IMG/VR virus record: IMGVR_UViG_3300050821_014392
Coordinates: 1 to 34,203 of that record
DNA: 34,203 bases
Direction: 5' to 3' (one strand)
DNA from: a virus
Shown here one piece after another: positions 21,769 to 29,038 of the stretch (positions within the stretch are counted from its first letter, which is position 1; the number at the start of each line of letters is the position of its first letter). Below the pieces are notes generated by a model that was not told where the DNA came from, did not search any database, and saw only the letters and a list, made by a program, of their open reading frames with translations. The position numbers and the translations under genes were made by a program.

Positions 21769-21915
21769 ATGATGCCAAAACTAACTATTCAAGAAGCGAA
21801 TGAAAGATGGGCAAAAAGACAAAATAAACCTCAACCTAATGAGCATCCTTGGAAAACTTCTTTCATAAATAACGCAAAAGAGAAAGACACCGCTAAGAAA
21901 ATTAAGAAGAAATAA
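21769..21915 (+). CDS. Small basic protein before the portal (48 aa)
   Basis: Start 21769 or 21772 (two ATG codons in frame), with AAGGATGC just upstream. PKLTIQEANERWAKRQNKPQPNEHPWKTSF, then INNAKEKDTAKKIKKK. Soluble and basic, with a WAKRQ helix. It lies after a short gap that holds the 16-base motif, so it probably opens a new transcription unit with the portal gene. Confidence 0.5.
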   Translation: MMPKLTIQEANERWAKRQNKPQPNEHPWKTSFINNAKEKDTAKKIKKK

Positions 21916-21924
21916 ACCGCTCTC

Positions 21925-21942
21925 TAAAGCAAGGACGCTTTA
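21925..21942 (+). promoter_or_regulatory. Hairpin presenting the portal ribosome site in its loop
   Basis: TAAAGC (21925-21930) pairs perfectly with GCTTTA (21937-21942) around AAGGAC, which contains the AAGGA ribosome site; ATG follows directly at 21943. Similar GC-clamped sites precede the genes at 5454, 21769, 29464 and 29944. Confidence 0.5.
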
Positions 21943-24033
21943 ATGACTTGGCCAACGAGCAACCCCATTGCGCGAGAACTAGATGATTTTTGGAAAGAAT
22001 CTCAATCCCTTTTCCAACAATTTTGGTATGAGGCTGATCTCGACACAAAAATGATGTCGGGTCAACAGGACTATTGGAATACTTTTTACAATAATAACTA
22101 TCGAAATCAAAAGATATTGCAATTCAATAAGATTTTGAGAATCCGCAATATGATCGATGGTTATCAGCGTGACAATAGGCTTGCAACAATCATTTCAGCT
22201 GCGGATAATGACCCGGATGAGGGCGAAACAGCTGATCAATTGACTACAGTTCTCAATTGGGCTATGCGTCAAGATCAAACCTATGAAAAAATATCGGATT
22301 GTTTCGATGGAGCAGTTACATGCGGTCTTAATTTGCATCATATTTGGATGGACTTCCGAGAAGATCCAGAAAATGGTGAAATCAAAAGCGATAGAGTTCC
22401 TTTCAACGCTTTTCTTATGGATGCTTATTGGACAAAGCCTGATCTAAGCGATTGCGGTAGGATATGGACTAGAAAATATGTCACTGAAAGAGAGCTAATA
22501 AGCTTCATGCCTAATCTAAAGAAGGAAATTCCTTCTCTTGGAAAAGGCTATTCTACTAAAGATGGAAAATTTCAGTTCCTGGCTCAAAATTGGTATCAAT
22601 ATAACCAACAACTCTATGCCTATGATGAATATTGGACACGTGATTATAAACAAACACGAAAGCTTTTGGATAGAAAAACTGGAGAAGTTGTCGACTGGAA
22701 AGGTACAAGAGATCAATTCCAATATTTACGCCGTTTCAATCCTAATGTAGAGTTAATAAAAGCCTCAACACCTACGGTAAAATGGCATGTATTAGTTAAC
22801 AATCAATTGGTCTATGAAGAAGTAGGTCCCTACGGTATAACTCGATTCCCTTACGTTCCCTATACATGTTATCATTTTCCAGAGGTTCAAAACTATGCCT
22901 ATAGATACCAGGGCGTTGTCCGTAATACTAGAGATAGTCAAGTAGAACTAAATCGTCGTCGAAATCGCCTTTTAGATATATTGGACGCACAAATCCAAAG
23001 TGGACTCATGGTCAAGGAGGACGCTTTGGTTAATCCCGAAGATGCCTTTTTCCAAGGACCAGGAAAGATCTTGTACTTTAAGCAATCTGCCAATTTGGCT
23101 ACCGATGTGGCACCAATTCCCCCTCCTCCTGTTGCCCAAGGATGGATGGAACTTATTCAAACCATTGAAAAAGAAATAATGGATATTGTCGGCCCTGAAG
23201 AGCTTTTTGCTCAGAATATGGGTGCAAAAGAAATGACTGGTGTCTTAATGAAGCTTAAAATGGGAGCCGGTCTTGTTGGATTACGTAATATATTTGATAA
23301 GCTTAATCAATCTCAGATGTACGTTGGGGATATCATGACTGAAATGATGATGAATAATTTCAGTTTAGGAAAAGTAGCGCATATATTAGGTAAACAGCCT
23401 ACTCAGACTTTGCAAGATACAATGAATCCAGAAAATCAGCTTCTTCATATGGCTGCAAGTATGTTTAAATACAATTGCGCAACGGAAGAAGGGGAATTGA
23501 CAAGCACACAAAGGCAACGTCAATTCCTAGATGCTATTCAAATGAAGCAAATGGGAATACCAATTAGCAATAAATATATCCTTGAAAAATCTACTCTAGC
23601 AGGTAAAAAAGAAATCATTGAAGATATACAGCAACAAGAACAACAGCAACAGCAAATGCAACAACAGCAATTCCAAGCTGAGATGCAGCAATCTCAGGTC
23701 TTAGCAAGATCACTTGAGGCTAAAGCTCAAAGTGACTTCGCTTCAGCAGAAGAAAAGAAAACAAGAGCCATTTCCGATATGGGATTAGCAGAACACCACG
23801 AAGCTTTAGCCGTTGCAGACCGAGCAAAAGCTACATTGGAAAATGTTAAAGCCCTTCACGAGTTAGATGAGATCCCAGAAAACCGTTTAATCAAATTAAT
23901 CGATACAATATTATCTATGCAGGAAAGACAAAAAGCTATGCAACAATCAGAACAGGAAAGCGCAGAAAACGCCGCTGATCGCGCTAGCTCTGAAGTAAAG
24001 AAAGCTGAAAGTGAGACAAAACTTAAATCATGA
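21943..24033 (+). CDS. Portal protein, P22-like
   Basis: 696 residues, the size of podovirus P22-type portals. The N-terminus (FWKESQSLFQQFWYEADLDTKM) starts the clip/wing region. The middle has the long mixed domain (FPYVPYTCYHFPEVQNYAYRYQGVVRNTRDSQVELNRRRNRLLDIL, in pieces), the usual portal stretch in which N-x-R-D-x-Q-x-E-x-N-R-R-R forms the stem helix. The C-terminus (about 565-690) is a very Gln/Ala/Glu-rich helix (QQQEQQQQQMQQQQ), like the barrel of P22 gp1. It forms the DNA entry channel for the terminase encoded upstream and the docking site for ejection proteins. Confidence 0.85.
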   Translation: MTWPTSNPIARELDDFWKESQSLFQQFWYEADLDTKMMSGQQDYWNTFYNNNYRNQKILQFNKILRIRNMIDGYQRDNRLATIISAADNDPDEGETADQLTTVLNWAMRQDQTYEKISDCFDGAVTCGLNLHHIWMDFREDPENGEIKSDRVPFNAFLMDAYWTKPDLSDCGRIWTRKYVTERELISFMPNLKKEIPSLGKGYSTKDGKFQFLAQNWYQYNQQLYAYDEYWTRDYKQTRKLLDRKTGEVVDWKGTRDQFQYLRRFNPNVELIKASTPTVKWHVLVNNQLVYEEVGPYGITRFPYVPYTCYHFPEVQNYAYRYQGVVRNTRDSQVELNRRRNRLLDILDAQIQSGLMVKEDALVNPEDAFFQGPGKILYFKQSANLATDVAPIPPPPVAQGWMELIQTIEKEIMDIVGPEELFAQNMGAKEMTGVLMKLKMGAGLVGLRNIFDKLNQSQMYVGDIMTEMMMNNFSLGKVAHILGKQPTQTLQDTMNPENQLLHMAASMFKYNCATEEGELTSTQRQRQFLDAIQMKQMGIPISNKYILEKSTLAGKKEIIEDIQQQEQQQQQMQQQQFQAEMQQSQVLARSLEAKAQSDFASAEEKKTRAISDMGLAEHHEALAVADRAKATLENVKALHELDEIPENRLIKLIDTILSMQERQKAMQQSEQESAENAADRASSEVKKAESETKLKS

Positions 24034-24230
24034 TAAAATACATTAAGAAGTTTTTTGAAATTAAAAAAATCGAATATCTTCCTGTAAATTGGTGTGAAGG
24101 AAAAACAAACGAAGAACTTCTCTCTAAATTGAAAACAGAAAATCAAATTTCCTTGGCGAGTGGTCACATGATTGTGATCGAGTTATTAGAAAGATTGATA
24201 AAAGATAAAGAGATTTCAAAACAAGGCTAG
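24030..24230 (+). CDS. Hypothetical protein after the portal (66 aa)
   Basis: MIKYIKKFFEIKKIEYLPVNWCEGKTNEELLSKLKTENQISLASGHMIVIELLERLIKDK (pieces). It overlaps the portal stop by ATGA. Basic N-terminal amphipathic helix and a helical C-terminus. No named domain. Confidence 0.5.
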   Translation: MIKYIKKFFEIKKIEYLPVNWCEGKTNEELLSKLKTENQISLASGHMIVIELLERLIKDKEISKQG

Positions 24231-24232
24231 AG

Positions 24233-24511
24233 ATGCAAACATTTGATATTACTACATTAATAGCTATTGGCGGCAGTACTTTTGCCATTATAGCTACAAT
24301 GATAAGCCTTTTTCTATGGATAAGATCAGAAGCTAATAGTGATCGACGAGAAATCCATAGTGTCCAAAGAGAAGACAGAAAGGATCTTCTTCAAATCACA
24401 AGAAATCTTGAAAATACAATGTCTTCATTGCAAATAACCATGCAAGCCATCCAAAACGAGATGAAAGATTTTCACAATCGACTTTGTATCATAGAAGAAA
24501 AGAGAAAGTAA
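24233..24511 (+). CDS. Small membrane protein with coiled coil (RLCxIEE family, copy C)
   Basis: 92 residues. The membrane segment (about 8-29, TLIAIGGSTFAIIATMISLFLW) is followed by IRSEANSDRREIHSVQ and a coiled coil, then EMKDFHNRLCIIEEKRK, nearly the same end as in the gene at 5079 (RDFHNRLCSIEERNKK). It is the last gene of the packaging operon. Unlike its paralogues at 4634, 5079, 11400 and 17871 it is on the plus strand. Function unknown. Confidence 0.7.
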   Translation: MQTFDITTLIAIGGSTFAIIATMISLFLWIRSEANSDRREIHSVQREDRKDLLQITRNLENTMSSLQITMQAIQNEMKDFHNRLCIIEEKRK

Positions 24512-24527
24512 ATAGATTTCCAAGCGC

Positions 24528-24638
24528 GGAAGGTGTATGGCCTCTTCCTTAACGGCCCCCTTCGTTTGACAAAACCCAAGGGTTAGCGAAATATTACTCA
24601 CGATATGCGTGGGTCTGATATTTTTCCGTGTTTTGTTA
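24528..24638 (+). other. Stacked stem-loops in a gene-free interval
   Basis: GGAAG/CTTCC (24528-24532 with 24544-24548); TGACAAAAC (24567-24575) with GTTTTGTTA (24630-24638, one G-U), enclosing GAAATAT/ATATTTT (24588-24594 with 24618-24624) and ACTCACG/CGTGGGT (24596-24602 with 24608-24614, one G-U). Together they make a long irregular hairpin before the terminator at 24643. It may be an RNA element or stacked terminators. No gene lies in 24512-24692. Confidence 0.4.
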
Positions 24639-24642
24639 GGTT

Positions 24643-24679
24643 GCCTACGCCTGTTAGCTACAAACGTAGGCGTTTTTTT
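24643..24679 (+). terminator. Rho-independent terminator after the packaging operon
   Basis: GCCTACG (24643-24649) pairs with CGTAGGC (24665-24671), followed by a run of seven T at 24673-24679. It ends transcription from the terminase/portal operon and lies 14 bases before the metallophosphoesterase start. Confidence 0.75.
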
Positions 24680-24692
24680 ACATGGATTAAGG

Positions 24693-25334
24693 ATGATTAT
24701 AGATGTAGTGAGTGACCTTCATGGTTTCTTTCCCAAACTAGAGGGCGGAGATCTTCTTATTATTGCCGGCGATCTCACGGAGAGAGATACTGAATACCAG
24801 CACGATGATTTTTTCTTATGGCTGAATAATCAAGCCTATACAAAAAAGATATTTATCTCTGGAAATCATGATAATTATCTCGAAAAGAACAATGAAAAGT
24901 TCATCAAAACATTAGAAAAGTCTGATTTAGAATATCTCTCCGACTCAGGAACAGAATTAGAAGGATTTAAGATTTGGGGCTCCCCCTGGACGAAAACCTT
25001 TCGCGGCATGAATCCTAAATGCAAAGCTTTCACATGCGATACCGAGGAAGAGCTAGCTATCAAGTTTTCATTGATACCTGAAGATGTCGATATACTAATT
25101 ACGCATAGTCCTCCCTATGGAATTTTAGACTCAATAAATTTATATGGAAGTAGATCTCTTAGAAAAATAATAGAAAAAATTACTCCTAAATTATGGATAT
25201 GCGGTCATATCCATGAAGGTTATGGTGAATTTAAAGATCACACTCTTGATGGAAGATATTTTCATGTAGTTAATGCCAGCCATGTAAATGAATATTACCA
25301 GCCTGTTAACAAACCTATAAGAGTGATTTTATGA
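24693..25334 (+). CDS. Calcineurin-like metallophosphoesterase
   Basis: 213 residues with the full motif set: SDLHG (Asp8, His10), GDLTE (Asp27), GNHD (57-60), THSPP (His138) and CGHIHEGYG (His172, His174), which bind two metal ions and hydrolyse phosphoesters. Start at 24693 because MIIDVVSDLHG is the usual family start; AAGG abuts the ATG, so initiation may be weak. Related phage and bacterial enzymes act on nucleotides or RNA/DNA ends, but the substrate cannot be told here. It lies between a terminator and a convergent gene, as an accessory unit. Confidence 0.8.
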   Translation: MIIDVVSDLHGFFPKLEGGDLLIIAGDLTERDTEYQHDDFFLWLNNQAYTKKIFISGNHDNYLEKNNEKFIKTLEKSDLEYLSDSGTELEGFKIWGSPWTKTFRGMNPKCKAFTCDTEEELAIKFSLIPEDVDILITHSPPYGILDSINLYGSRSLRKIIEKITPKLWICGHIHEGYGEFKDHTLDGRYFHVVNASHVNEYYQPVNKPIRVIL

Positions 25335-25336
25335 AT

Positions 25337-26200
25337 TTAAATGTTTTCTTTATATTCTAACCTAGGATCCTGTAAAAATTCATTAGTTAACTTTTTAAGT
25401 TCTTCTTCTGTCATGTGTCGGTTTTTTTGTATACATTCATCAATCAAATCAGCAAGATTTCTATCTCCAATAAAATAATGTTCTAGTTTTTTTCTTTCTC
25501 TATCCTTTTTTTCCGACACTTTTTTTATTTTTTTATCTATTTTTTCAAACTCCTTGAGGTTTTGTTCTATAGATTGGCTAGCATATTTTTTCTTTAATTC
25601 AGCCTGTTTTATTTCTGATTGTGTATCTTTAATTTCAGACTTAACTTTTTTCTTCTCTTTTTCCAGATCCGCAATTTTTTTCTTTACATCCTCTATTTTT
25701 TCTTTCTTCGTCGCCGGATTTTTTTCTGAAGACTGTTTTGGATCATCTTTGGGACTCATTTGACCAGTTGTTTTATAAAATGTTTCATATCCATTTTGTT
25801 TTTTTTGCAGCTTCTCTATTTGTTTTTCATCTGTCAAATTACTTTTCTTTCTTTCAAAGTATTCGCTATCAAATTTTTTAATATTGCCATTAATTTTTTT
25901 TGCTTCAATGCCTGATGAAGAAGCAGATAAACGTTCAAATTTTTTTCCTAAACCTAAATCCACAGCACACTTCGTTAAATTTTCTAGAGATTTAGCATCA
26001 TATCTTTCTAAAATTTTTTCAACATTGGCATCTTTTTTAAAATGGATTTCAACCGTAAATTTTTCCTTTTTTCCATCGATTTCAATGGAAATTTTTTTAT
26101 AGGCTGATTTGCCATTTGATGATAATTTAAAATCATTTGGTAAATTATTTGCTTCAATTTCTGTTCTTTTTAAACTTGAATCTAAAGGAGGTACTTGCAT
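25337..26200 (-). CDS. Solitary lysine-rich coiled-coil protein (accessory gene)
   Basis: 287 residues, with GGAG 8 bases before the start. Residues 20-120 are mixed strand/helix (KKISIEIDGKKEKFTVEIHFKK, FERLSASSSGIEAKKING). Residues 165-240 are a strong coiled coil (KKIADLEKEKKKVKSEIKDTQSEIKQAELKK), and the end is helical. It has no signal peptide, membrane segment or enzyme motif. It has its own promoter (26227-26254), faces against all neighbours, ends 2 bases from the convergent phosphoesterase, and is very AT- and Lys-rich, so it looks like a cargo gene. Host-directed activity is a guess. Confidence 0.6.
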   Translation of the reverse strand: MQVPPLDSSLKRTEIEANNLPNDFKLSSNGKSAYKKISIEIDGKKEKFTVEIHFKKDANVEKILERYDAKSLENLTKCAVDLGLGKKFERLSASSSGIEAKKINGNIKKFDSEYFERKKSNLTDEKQIEKLQKKQNGYETFYKTTGQMSPKDDPKQSSEKNPATKKEKIEDVKKKIADLEKEKKKVKSEIKDTQSEIKQAELKKKYASQSIEQNLKEFEKIDKKIKKVSEKKDRERKKLEHYFIGDRNLADLIDECIQKNRHMTEEELKKLTNEFLQDPRLEYKENI

Positions 26201-26226
26201 AAAAACTCCAATTAATTCTTATTGTT

Positions 26227-26254
26227 ATTATAATTTAGTTTAAAATTATTACAA
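26227..26254 (-). promoter_or_regulatory. Leftward promoter of the solitary coiled-coil gene
   Basis: On the minus strand TTGTAA (plus 26249-26254), 16-base spacer, TATAAT (plus 26227-26232). A rightward candidate, TTGATT-17-TAACAT (26266-26294), lies next to it for the gene at 26319. Confidence 0.5.
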
Positions 26255-26318
26255 ACAAAAATTTCTTGATTAATTTTTTTAACATATATAACATATTGAG
26301 CACACATAGGAGGTGTTT

Positions 26319-26516
26319 ATGAATAGAGTCACTGAAGGTTCAAATCCAACTTATTATCAACCAGAAGATAAGAAAGTTAGCAAGATTAGTCCAGAGGAAA
26401 GAAATAAAGCTGTCAAAGCATTTCAAGACTATCAAGAAGCTCAAAAGGAATTAGAAGAGCTAGAAAAACAAAAGAAACAATTGAAAAAACAATTGAAAAA
26501 ATTTCAGCAAGGATAG
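26319..26516 (+). CDS. Small coiled-coil protein (65 aa)
   Basis: Start at 26319, decided by the near-perfect AGGAGGTG site 5 bases upstream; a GTG at 26313 falls inside that site. MNRVTEGSNPTYYQPEDKKV, then ERNKAVKAFQDYQEAQKELEELEKQKKQLKKQLKKFQQG, a basic heptad coil. First of five short genes in one rightward operon. No family name. Confidence 0.6.
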   Translation: MNRVTEGSNPTYYQPEDKKVSKISPEERNKAVKAFQDYQEAQKELEELEKQKKQLKKQLKKFQQG

Positions 26517-26526
26517 GAGATAAAAT

Positions 26527-26667
26527 ATGTCCGGCCTCATTCCCTCTTATATTCCTAAAATATATATTTCCCCCGTGAATCTACCTCCTATTAAAGAAGA
26601 GGAAACTCCTACCACAGATGACGAAGAAAAAGATATATGTGAAGTTATGGAGAATGAACCAAAATGA
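26527..26667 (+). CDS. Small acidic protein (46 aa)
   Basis: MSGLIPSYIPKIYISPVNLP, then PIKEEETPTTDDEEKDICEVMENEPK; Pro-rich start, acidic end. GGAG lies about 9 bases before ATG, and the stop overlaps the next start (ATGA). Unrecognised. Confidence 0.55.
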   Translation: MSGLIPSYIPKIYISPVNLPPIKEEETPTTDDEEKDICEVMENEPK

Positions 26668-26855
26668 GCGGTGATTGCGAAAAATGTCATGAACATGCTT
26701 TGGAATGCATTTGCGAAAATCCAAAATGGTTGAAAGAATTAAAATCTCCATCACTAAGGAGTGAATGGGGAGGCACATTATGCTTCATAAAAGATGGTAA
26801 AAAAGTAAACATGGCTGATCACTTAAATAATCTGGAAAGAGAAAAAAATGAGTAG
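26664..26855 (+). CDS. Small Cys/His protein (63 aa)
   Basis: MSGDCEKCHEHALECICENPKW has C-x2-C-x2-H-x4-C-x-C, a compact possible metal site like short phage zinc-binding proteins. The rest (LRSEWGGTLCFIKDGKKVNMADHLNNLE) is mixed. Overlaps both neighbours by 4 to 8 bases. Confidence 0.6.
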   Translation: MSGDCEKCHEHALECICENPKWLKELKSPSLRSEWGGTLCFIKDGKKVNMADHLNNLEREKNE

Positions 26856-27069
26856 TGATGTGGAATGGATCAGCGTTAAAGATAAACTTCCTTCCGAAGG
26901 TGAAGATGTCTTGGTGTGGGATGGAAATTATGGACTCGATAATCTTAGTGCCTCTTATGAAATAGCTGCTTATAGATCATTTAAAAACGAGAGCCATTTC
27001 ATTAGCGGGCCATATTCATTGCAAAATATTTCACATTGGATGCCTTTACCATCTCCTCCAAAGGAATAA
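26848..27069 (+). CDS. DUF551-domain protein
   Basis: 73 residues with the DUF551 pattern: VEWISVKDKLPSEGEDVLVW at the front and ISHWMPLPSPP at the end, the usual W-I-x-V-x-D-x-L-P and H-W-M-P-L-P blocks. The family is widespread in phages and has no established function. The gene is in the middle of the small rightward operon. Confidence 0.85.
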   Translation: MSSDVEWISVKDKLPSEGEDVLVWDGNYGLDNLSASYEIAAYRSFKNESHFISGPYSLQNISHWMPLPSPPKE

Positions 27070-27071
27070 AA

Positions 27072-27242
27072 ATGGAAAACTTTGATGTAACCAAGAAAAA
27101 TGCCTTTCTTGAACTTTTAAAAATATTCAATCCTGGGAGCAGCGAATGGGAATATGCATTAGATAAATTGCGTGAATATGGAAAAGAATATCTTTCAAAA
27201 GAAAAACTGCAGAAAACAACAAAAGATAGACTGCAAGAATAA
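27072..27242 (+). CDS. Small helical protein (56 aa)
   Basis: Start at 27072 with AAGGAAT upstream. MENFDVTKKNAFLELLKIFNPGSSEWEYALDKLREYGKEYL, in pieces, then SKEKLQKTTKDRLQE. Helical and charged, last of the five-gene run, convergent with the Xre gene 1 base away. No named family. Confidence 0.5.
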   Translation: MENFDVTKKNAFLELLKIFNPGSSEWEYALDKLREYGKEYLSKEKLQKTTKDRLQE

Positions 27243-27243
27243 T

Positions 27244-27468
27244 TTAAACGGGGATTACATCCTTTATAGATATTTTCAAAGCCTTACATATTCTAAACAC
27301 CATTGTCAAGCATGGATCAGCCTGTGCTCTTTCAATATTTCCATATGCATTTGGGCTGCATTCTACTAGCTCAGATACTTCTTCCTGTGTTAACTTAAGT
27401 TCATGTCGTCTAGTCCTAATTCTAGATGAAAACATTCTCAATAAATTTTGATCGGAAGGAAATTTCAT
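27244..27468 (-). CDS. Xre-family helix-turn-helix repressor
   Basis: 74 residues from the ATG at 27468; an in-frame TTG at 27510 is possible. The core (SRIRTRRHELKLTQEEVSELVECSPNAYGNIERAQADPCLTMVFRICKALKI, in pieces) is a complete HTH_3 domain: helix 2 LTQEEVSEL, recognition helix SPNAYGNIERA, then P-x-L-x-x-x-x-x-I-C-K-A-L. It has no protease tail, so it is not a LexA/CI-type cleavable repressor. It lies alone on the minus strand beside a 261-base gap with palindromes (27660-27677), and probably controls that region. Confidence 0.8.
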   Translation of the reverse strand: MKFPSDQNLLRMFSSRIRTRRHELKLTQEEVSELVECSPNAYGNIERAQADPCLTMVFRICKALKISIKDVIPV

Positions 27469-27659
27469 AGTGTATTTTTTATTTTCATGATACGACAATG
27501 GAAAAAACAAATACCTACCGTAAACTGGTTAAAATATTTGTTTTACTTTTGGTAACAAATGGAGAGATTGGATAAATTTGTCAAACTTATAAAAAATAAT
27601 TTTAAATAAATGAAAAAAAATAAGAAAACTGCAGAACGTTGTCAAATCTTTTAAAATGA

Positions 27660-27677
27660 TCCACAATATATTGTGGA
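27660..27677. promoter_or_regulatory. Perfect 18-base palindrome upstream of the HNH gene
   Basis: TCCACAATATATTGTGGA is fully symmetric. A TTGTCA (27639-27644) lies 15 bases before it. It is a likely operator, perhaps for the Xre protein. The 27469-27729 interval holds no other gene. Confidence 0.5.
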
Positions 27678-27729
27678 CATGATGAAAATTTGAATATGCT
27701 AAAATCATCTTTTAGTGTATCCTTAAGCC

Positions 27730-28377
27730 ATGATTTACGAAAAATGTACAAAATGTTTCAAAAAAATGATCGAAACTGGGTCTTCTTACAACAAAAGGAT
27801 AAAGGATATTTTTAATCCGCTTCCTTTCGTGTGTCATGAATGTTTAAGAATAATTAGATTATTCAATCCTAACGAAAAAGATCTAAAAAACAAGAGAAAA
27901 TATCTAAAAATAATAGAACATAAAAATGATTTAAGAAAAGAAGTTAGAACATTTAATAAAAATAAAATAATCCAAGAACAAAAAGAAAAAAAAAGGATTG
28001 ACAATTCTATATACACACGACCTTATACAGCCCAATCACGAGCCAAAAGAAAAAAGGCATCCATTGAATTGGATCAAAATGAAAAGAAAATTATCAGAGA
28101 ACTATATAGAAAATGTCCTCCGGGTTATGATGTAGATCATATAATTCCTATTTCTAAGGGAGGAAAACATTGTGTTGGTAATCTTCAATATCTTCCCTCA
28201 TCAGAAAATCGAAGAAAATCCTCAAAAATACTCATAGACATTCTTGAACAATATTCGGATCATGGAAAATTGTCTGTTTCTTTTTTACAAAGAAAATTTA
28301 AGATGAATGCAGAAGATGCTATAAATATTTTAAAAGAGATCGGTGTTTTAGAACATAATACAAATTATCAGACGTAA
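27730..28377 (+). CDS. HNH endonuclease with zinc finger and FtsK-gamma-like winged helix
   Basis: 215 residues. The N-terminus has a four-cysteine finger (C6-x2-C9 ... C35-x2-C38). Residues 40-110 are a basic helix. Residues 128-166 are the HNH core: CPPGYDVDHIIPISKGGKHCVGNLQYL with DHIIP, GG and N at 151, then SSENRRKSSK. Residues 167-208 (LIDILEQYSDHGKLSVSFLQRKF, NAEDAINILKEIGVLE) follow the FtsK-gamma winged-helix pattern, the domain that reads orienting DNA sequences in FtsK. A nuclease joined to that reader is unusual. Its ribosome site is weak, and it could be a mobile or DNA-processing enzyme. Confidence 0.7.
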   Translation: MIYEKCTKCFKKMIETGSSYNKRIKDIFNPLPFVCHECLRIIRLFNPNEKDLKNKRKYLKIIEHKNDLRKEVRTFNKNKIIQEQKEKKRIDNSIYTRPYTAQSRAKRKKASIELDQNEKKIIRELYRKCPPGYDVDHIIPISKGGKHCVGNLQYLPSSENRRKSSKILIDILEQYSDHGKLSVSFLQRKFKMNAEDAINILKEIGVLEHNTNYQT

Positions 28378-28389
28378 AGGATAAAAAGT

Positions 28390-28767
28390 ATGAATGGAAA
28401 AAATACTAAACACCTACATGAATCTTATCCTCTCCTTTACGATTATCCTATTTATTTTGAATGTGGAGATGGATGGTTTGATATACTCGATCGCCTAAGT
28501 TCTAAAATAGAAAAACTCCTGAAGGAACAAAAAGAAAAATACCCAAATGATGAAATTTTTCCTTCTGTTGCTCAAGTGAAAGAAAAATTTGGTACTTTAA
28601 GATTCTATATAACCGTAGCAATCGATGAAATATATAATCTTATCGATGAAGCTGAAAAAGAAAGCTCTAAAATCTGTGAAATATGCGGTAAAGAAGGAAA
28701 ATTAAACAATGGTCCTTGGTATCAAACATTGTGTTATGAACACATGTATTGTGTTATGAACCCATGA
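28390..28767 (+). CDS. Phage hypothetical protein with C-terminal zinc ribbon
   Basis: 125 residues. YPIYFECGDGWFDILDRLSSKIEKLL, then PSVAQVKEKFGTLRFYI and CEICGKEG ... LCYEH are hallmarks of a phage protein family I have seen annotated only as hypothetical. C-x2-C and C-x3-H would bind zinc. A 20-base tandem duplication (28728-28767) shifts the frame at the very end, giving YCVMNP instead of the shorter end the first copy would give. AAGGAT ribosome site. Confidence 0.65.
   Translation: MNGKNTKHLHESYPLLYDYPIYFECGDGWFDILDRLSSKIEKLLKEQKEKYPNDEIFPSVAQVKEKFGTLRFYITVAIDEIYNLIDEAEKESSKICEICGKEGKLNNGPWYQTLCYEHMYCVMNP
28728..28767 (+). repeat. 20-base tandem duplication at the end of the zinc-ribbon gene
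   Basis: ATTGTGTTATGAAC is repeated at 28728 and 28748 with nearly the same flanks (two mismatches over 20 bases). Because 20 is not a multiple of three, the second copy is read in another frame and supplies the new last residues and stop. Confidence 0.7.
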
Positions 28768-28775
28768 GGTAAAAT

Positions 28776-28961
28776 ATGATCGAATGGATATTTGATATGG
28801 GTAGAGCTTATGCTCATCTAAATAATCTGCGTAATCAAATTGATAAAGATGAAATTTGCAAAGAAAAAATTATATTTGAAATAGAAACGATTCTTGCTTT
28901 AATGGAAGATTCACAAATACAAAAAACATGGGGAGAAATCCATTTTGGCCCAGGACCTTAA
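28776..28961 (+). CDS. Hypothetical helical protein (61 aa)
   Basis: MIEWIFDMGRAYAHLNNLRNQIDKDEICKEKIIFEIETILALMEDSQIQ (pieces) then GEIHFGPGP. Two helices in a hairpin layout; AGG lies 8 bases before ATG. It is followed 6 bases later by the tRNA gene. Unrecognised. Confidence 0.5.
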   Translation: MIEWIFDMGRAYAHLNNLRNQIDKDEICKEKIIFEIETILALMEDSQIQKTWGEIHFGPGP

Positions 28962-28967
28962 CAAAAT

Positions 28968-29038
28968 GCGAAATTAAGTTAATGGTAAACTATCACGCTT
29001 CCAACGTGAATTTGCCAGTTCGATTCTGGCATTTCGCT
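28968..29038 (+). tRNA. tRNA-Gly (anticodon UCC)
   Basis: Perfect 7-pair acceptor stem (28968-28974 with 29031-29037). D arm AGTT/AACT with GG in the loop. Anticodon stem TCACG/CGTGA around loop CTTCCAA, giving UCC at 29000-29002. T arm GCCAG-TTCGATT-CTGGC. The discriminator is T at 29038, and CCA is not encoded. It reads GGA, which by eye is a very common glycine codon in the structural genes, so it may support phage translation. Confidence 0.9.

Noticed and set aside
28968-29038. tRNA as phage attachment site
   Set aside because: No integrase gene and no second copy of the tRNA 3' end seen in the window.
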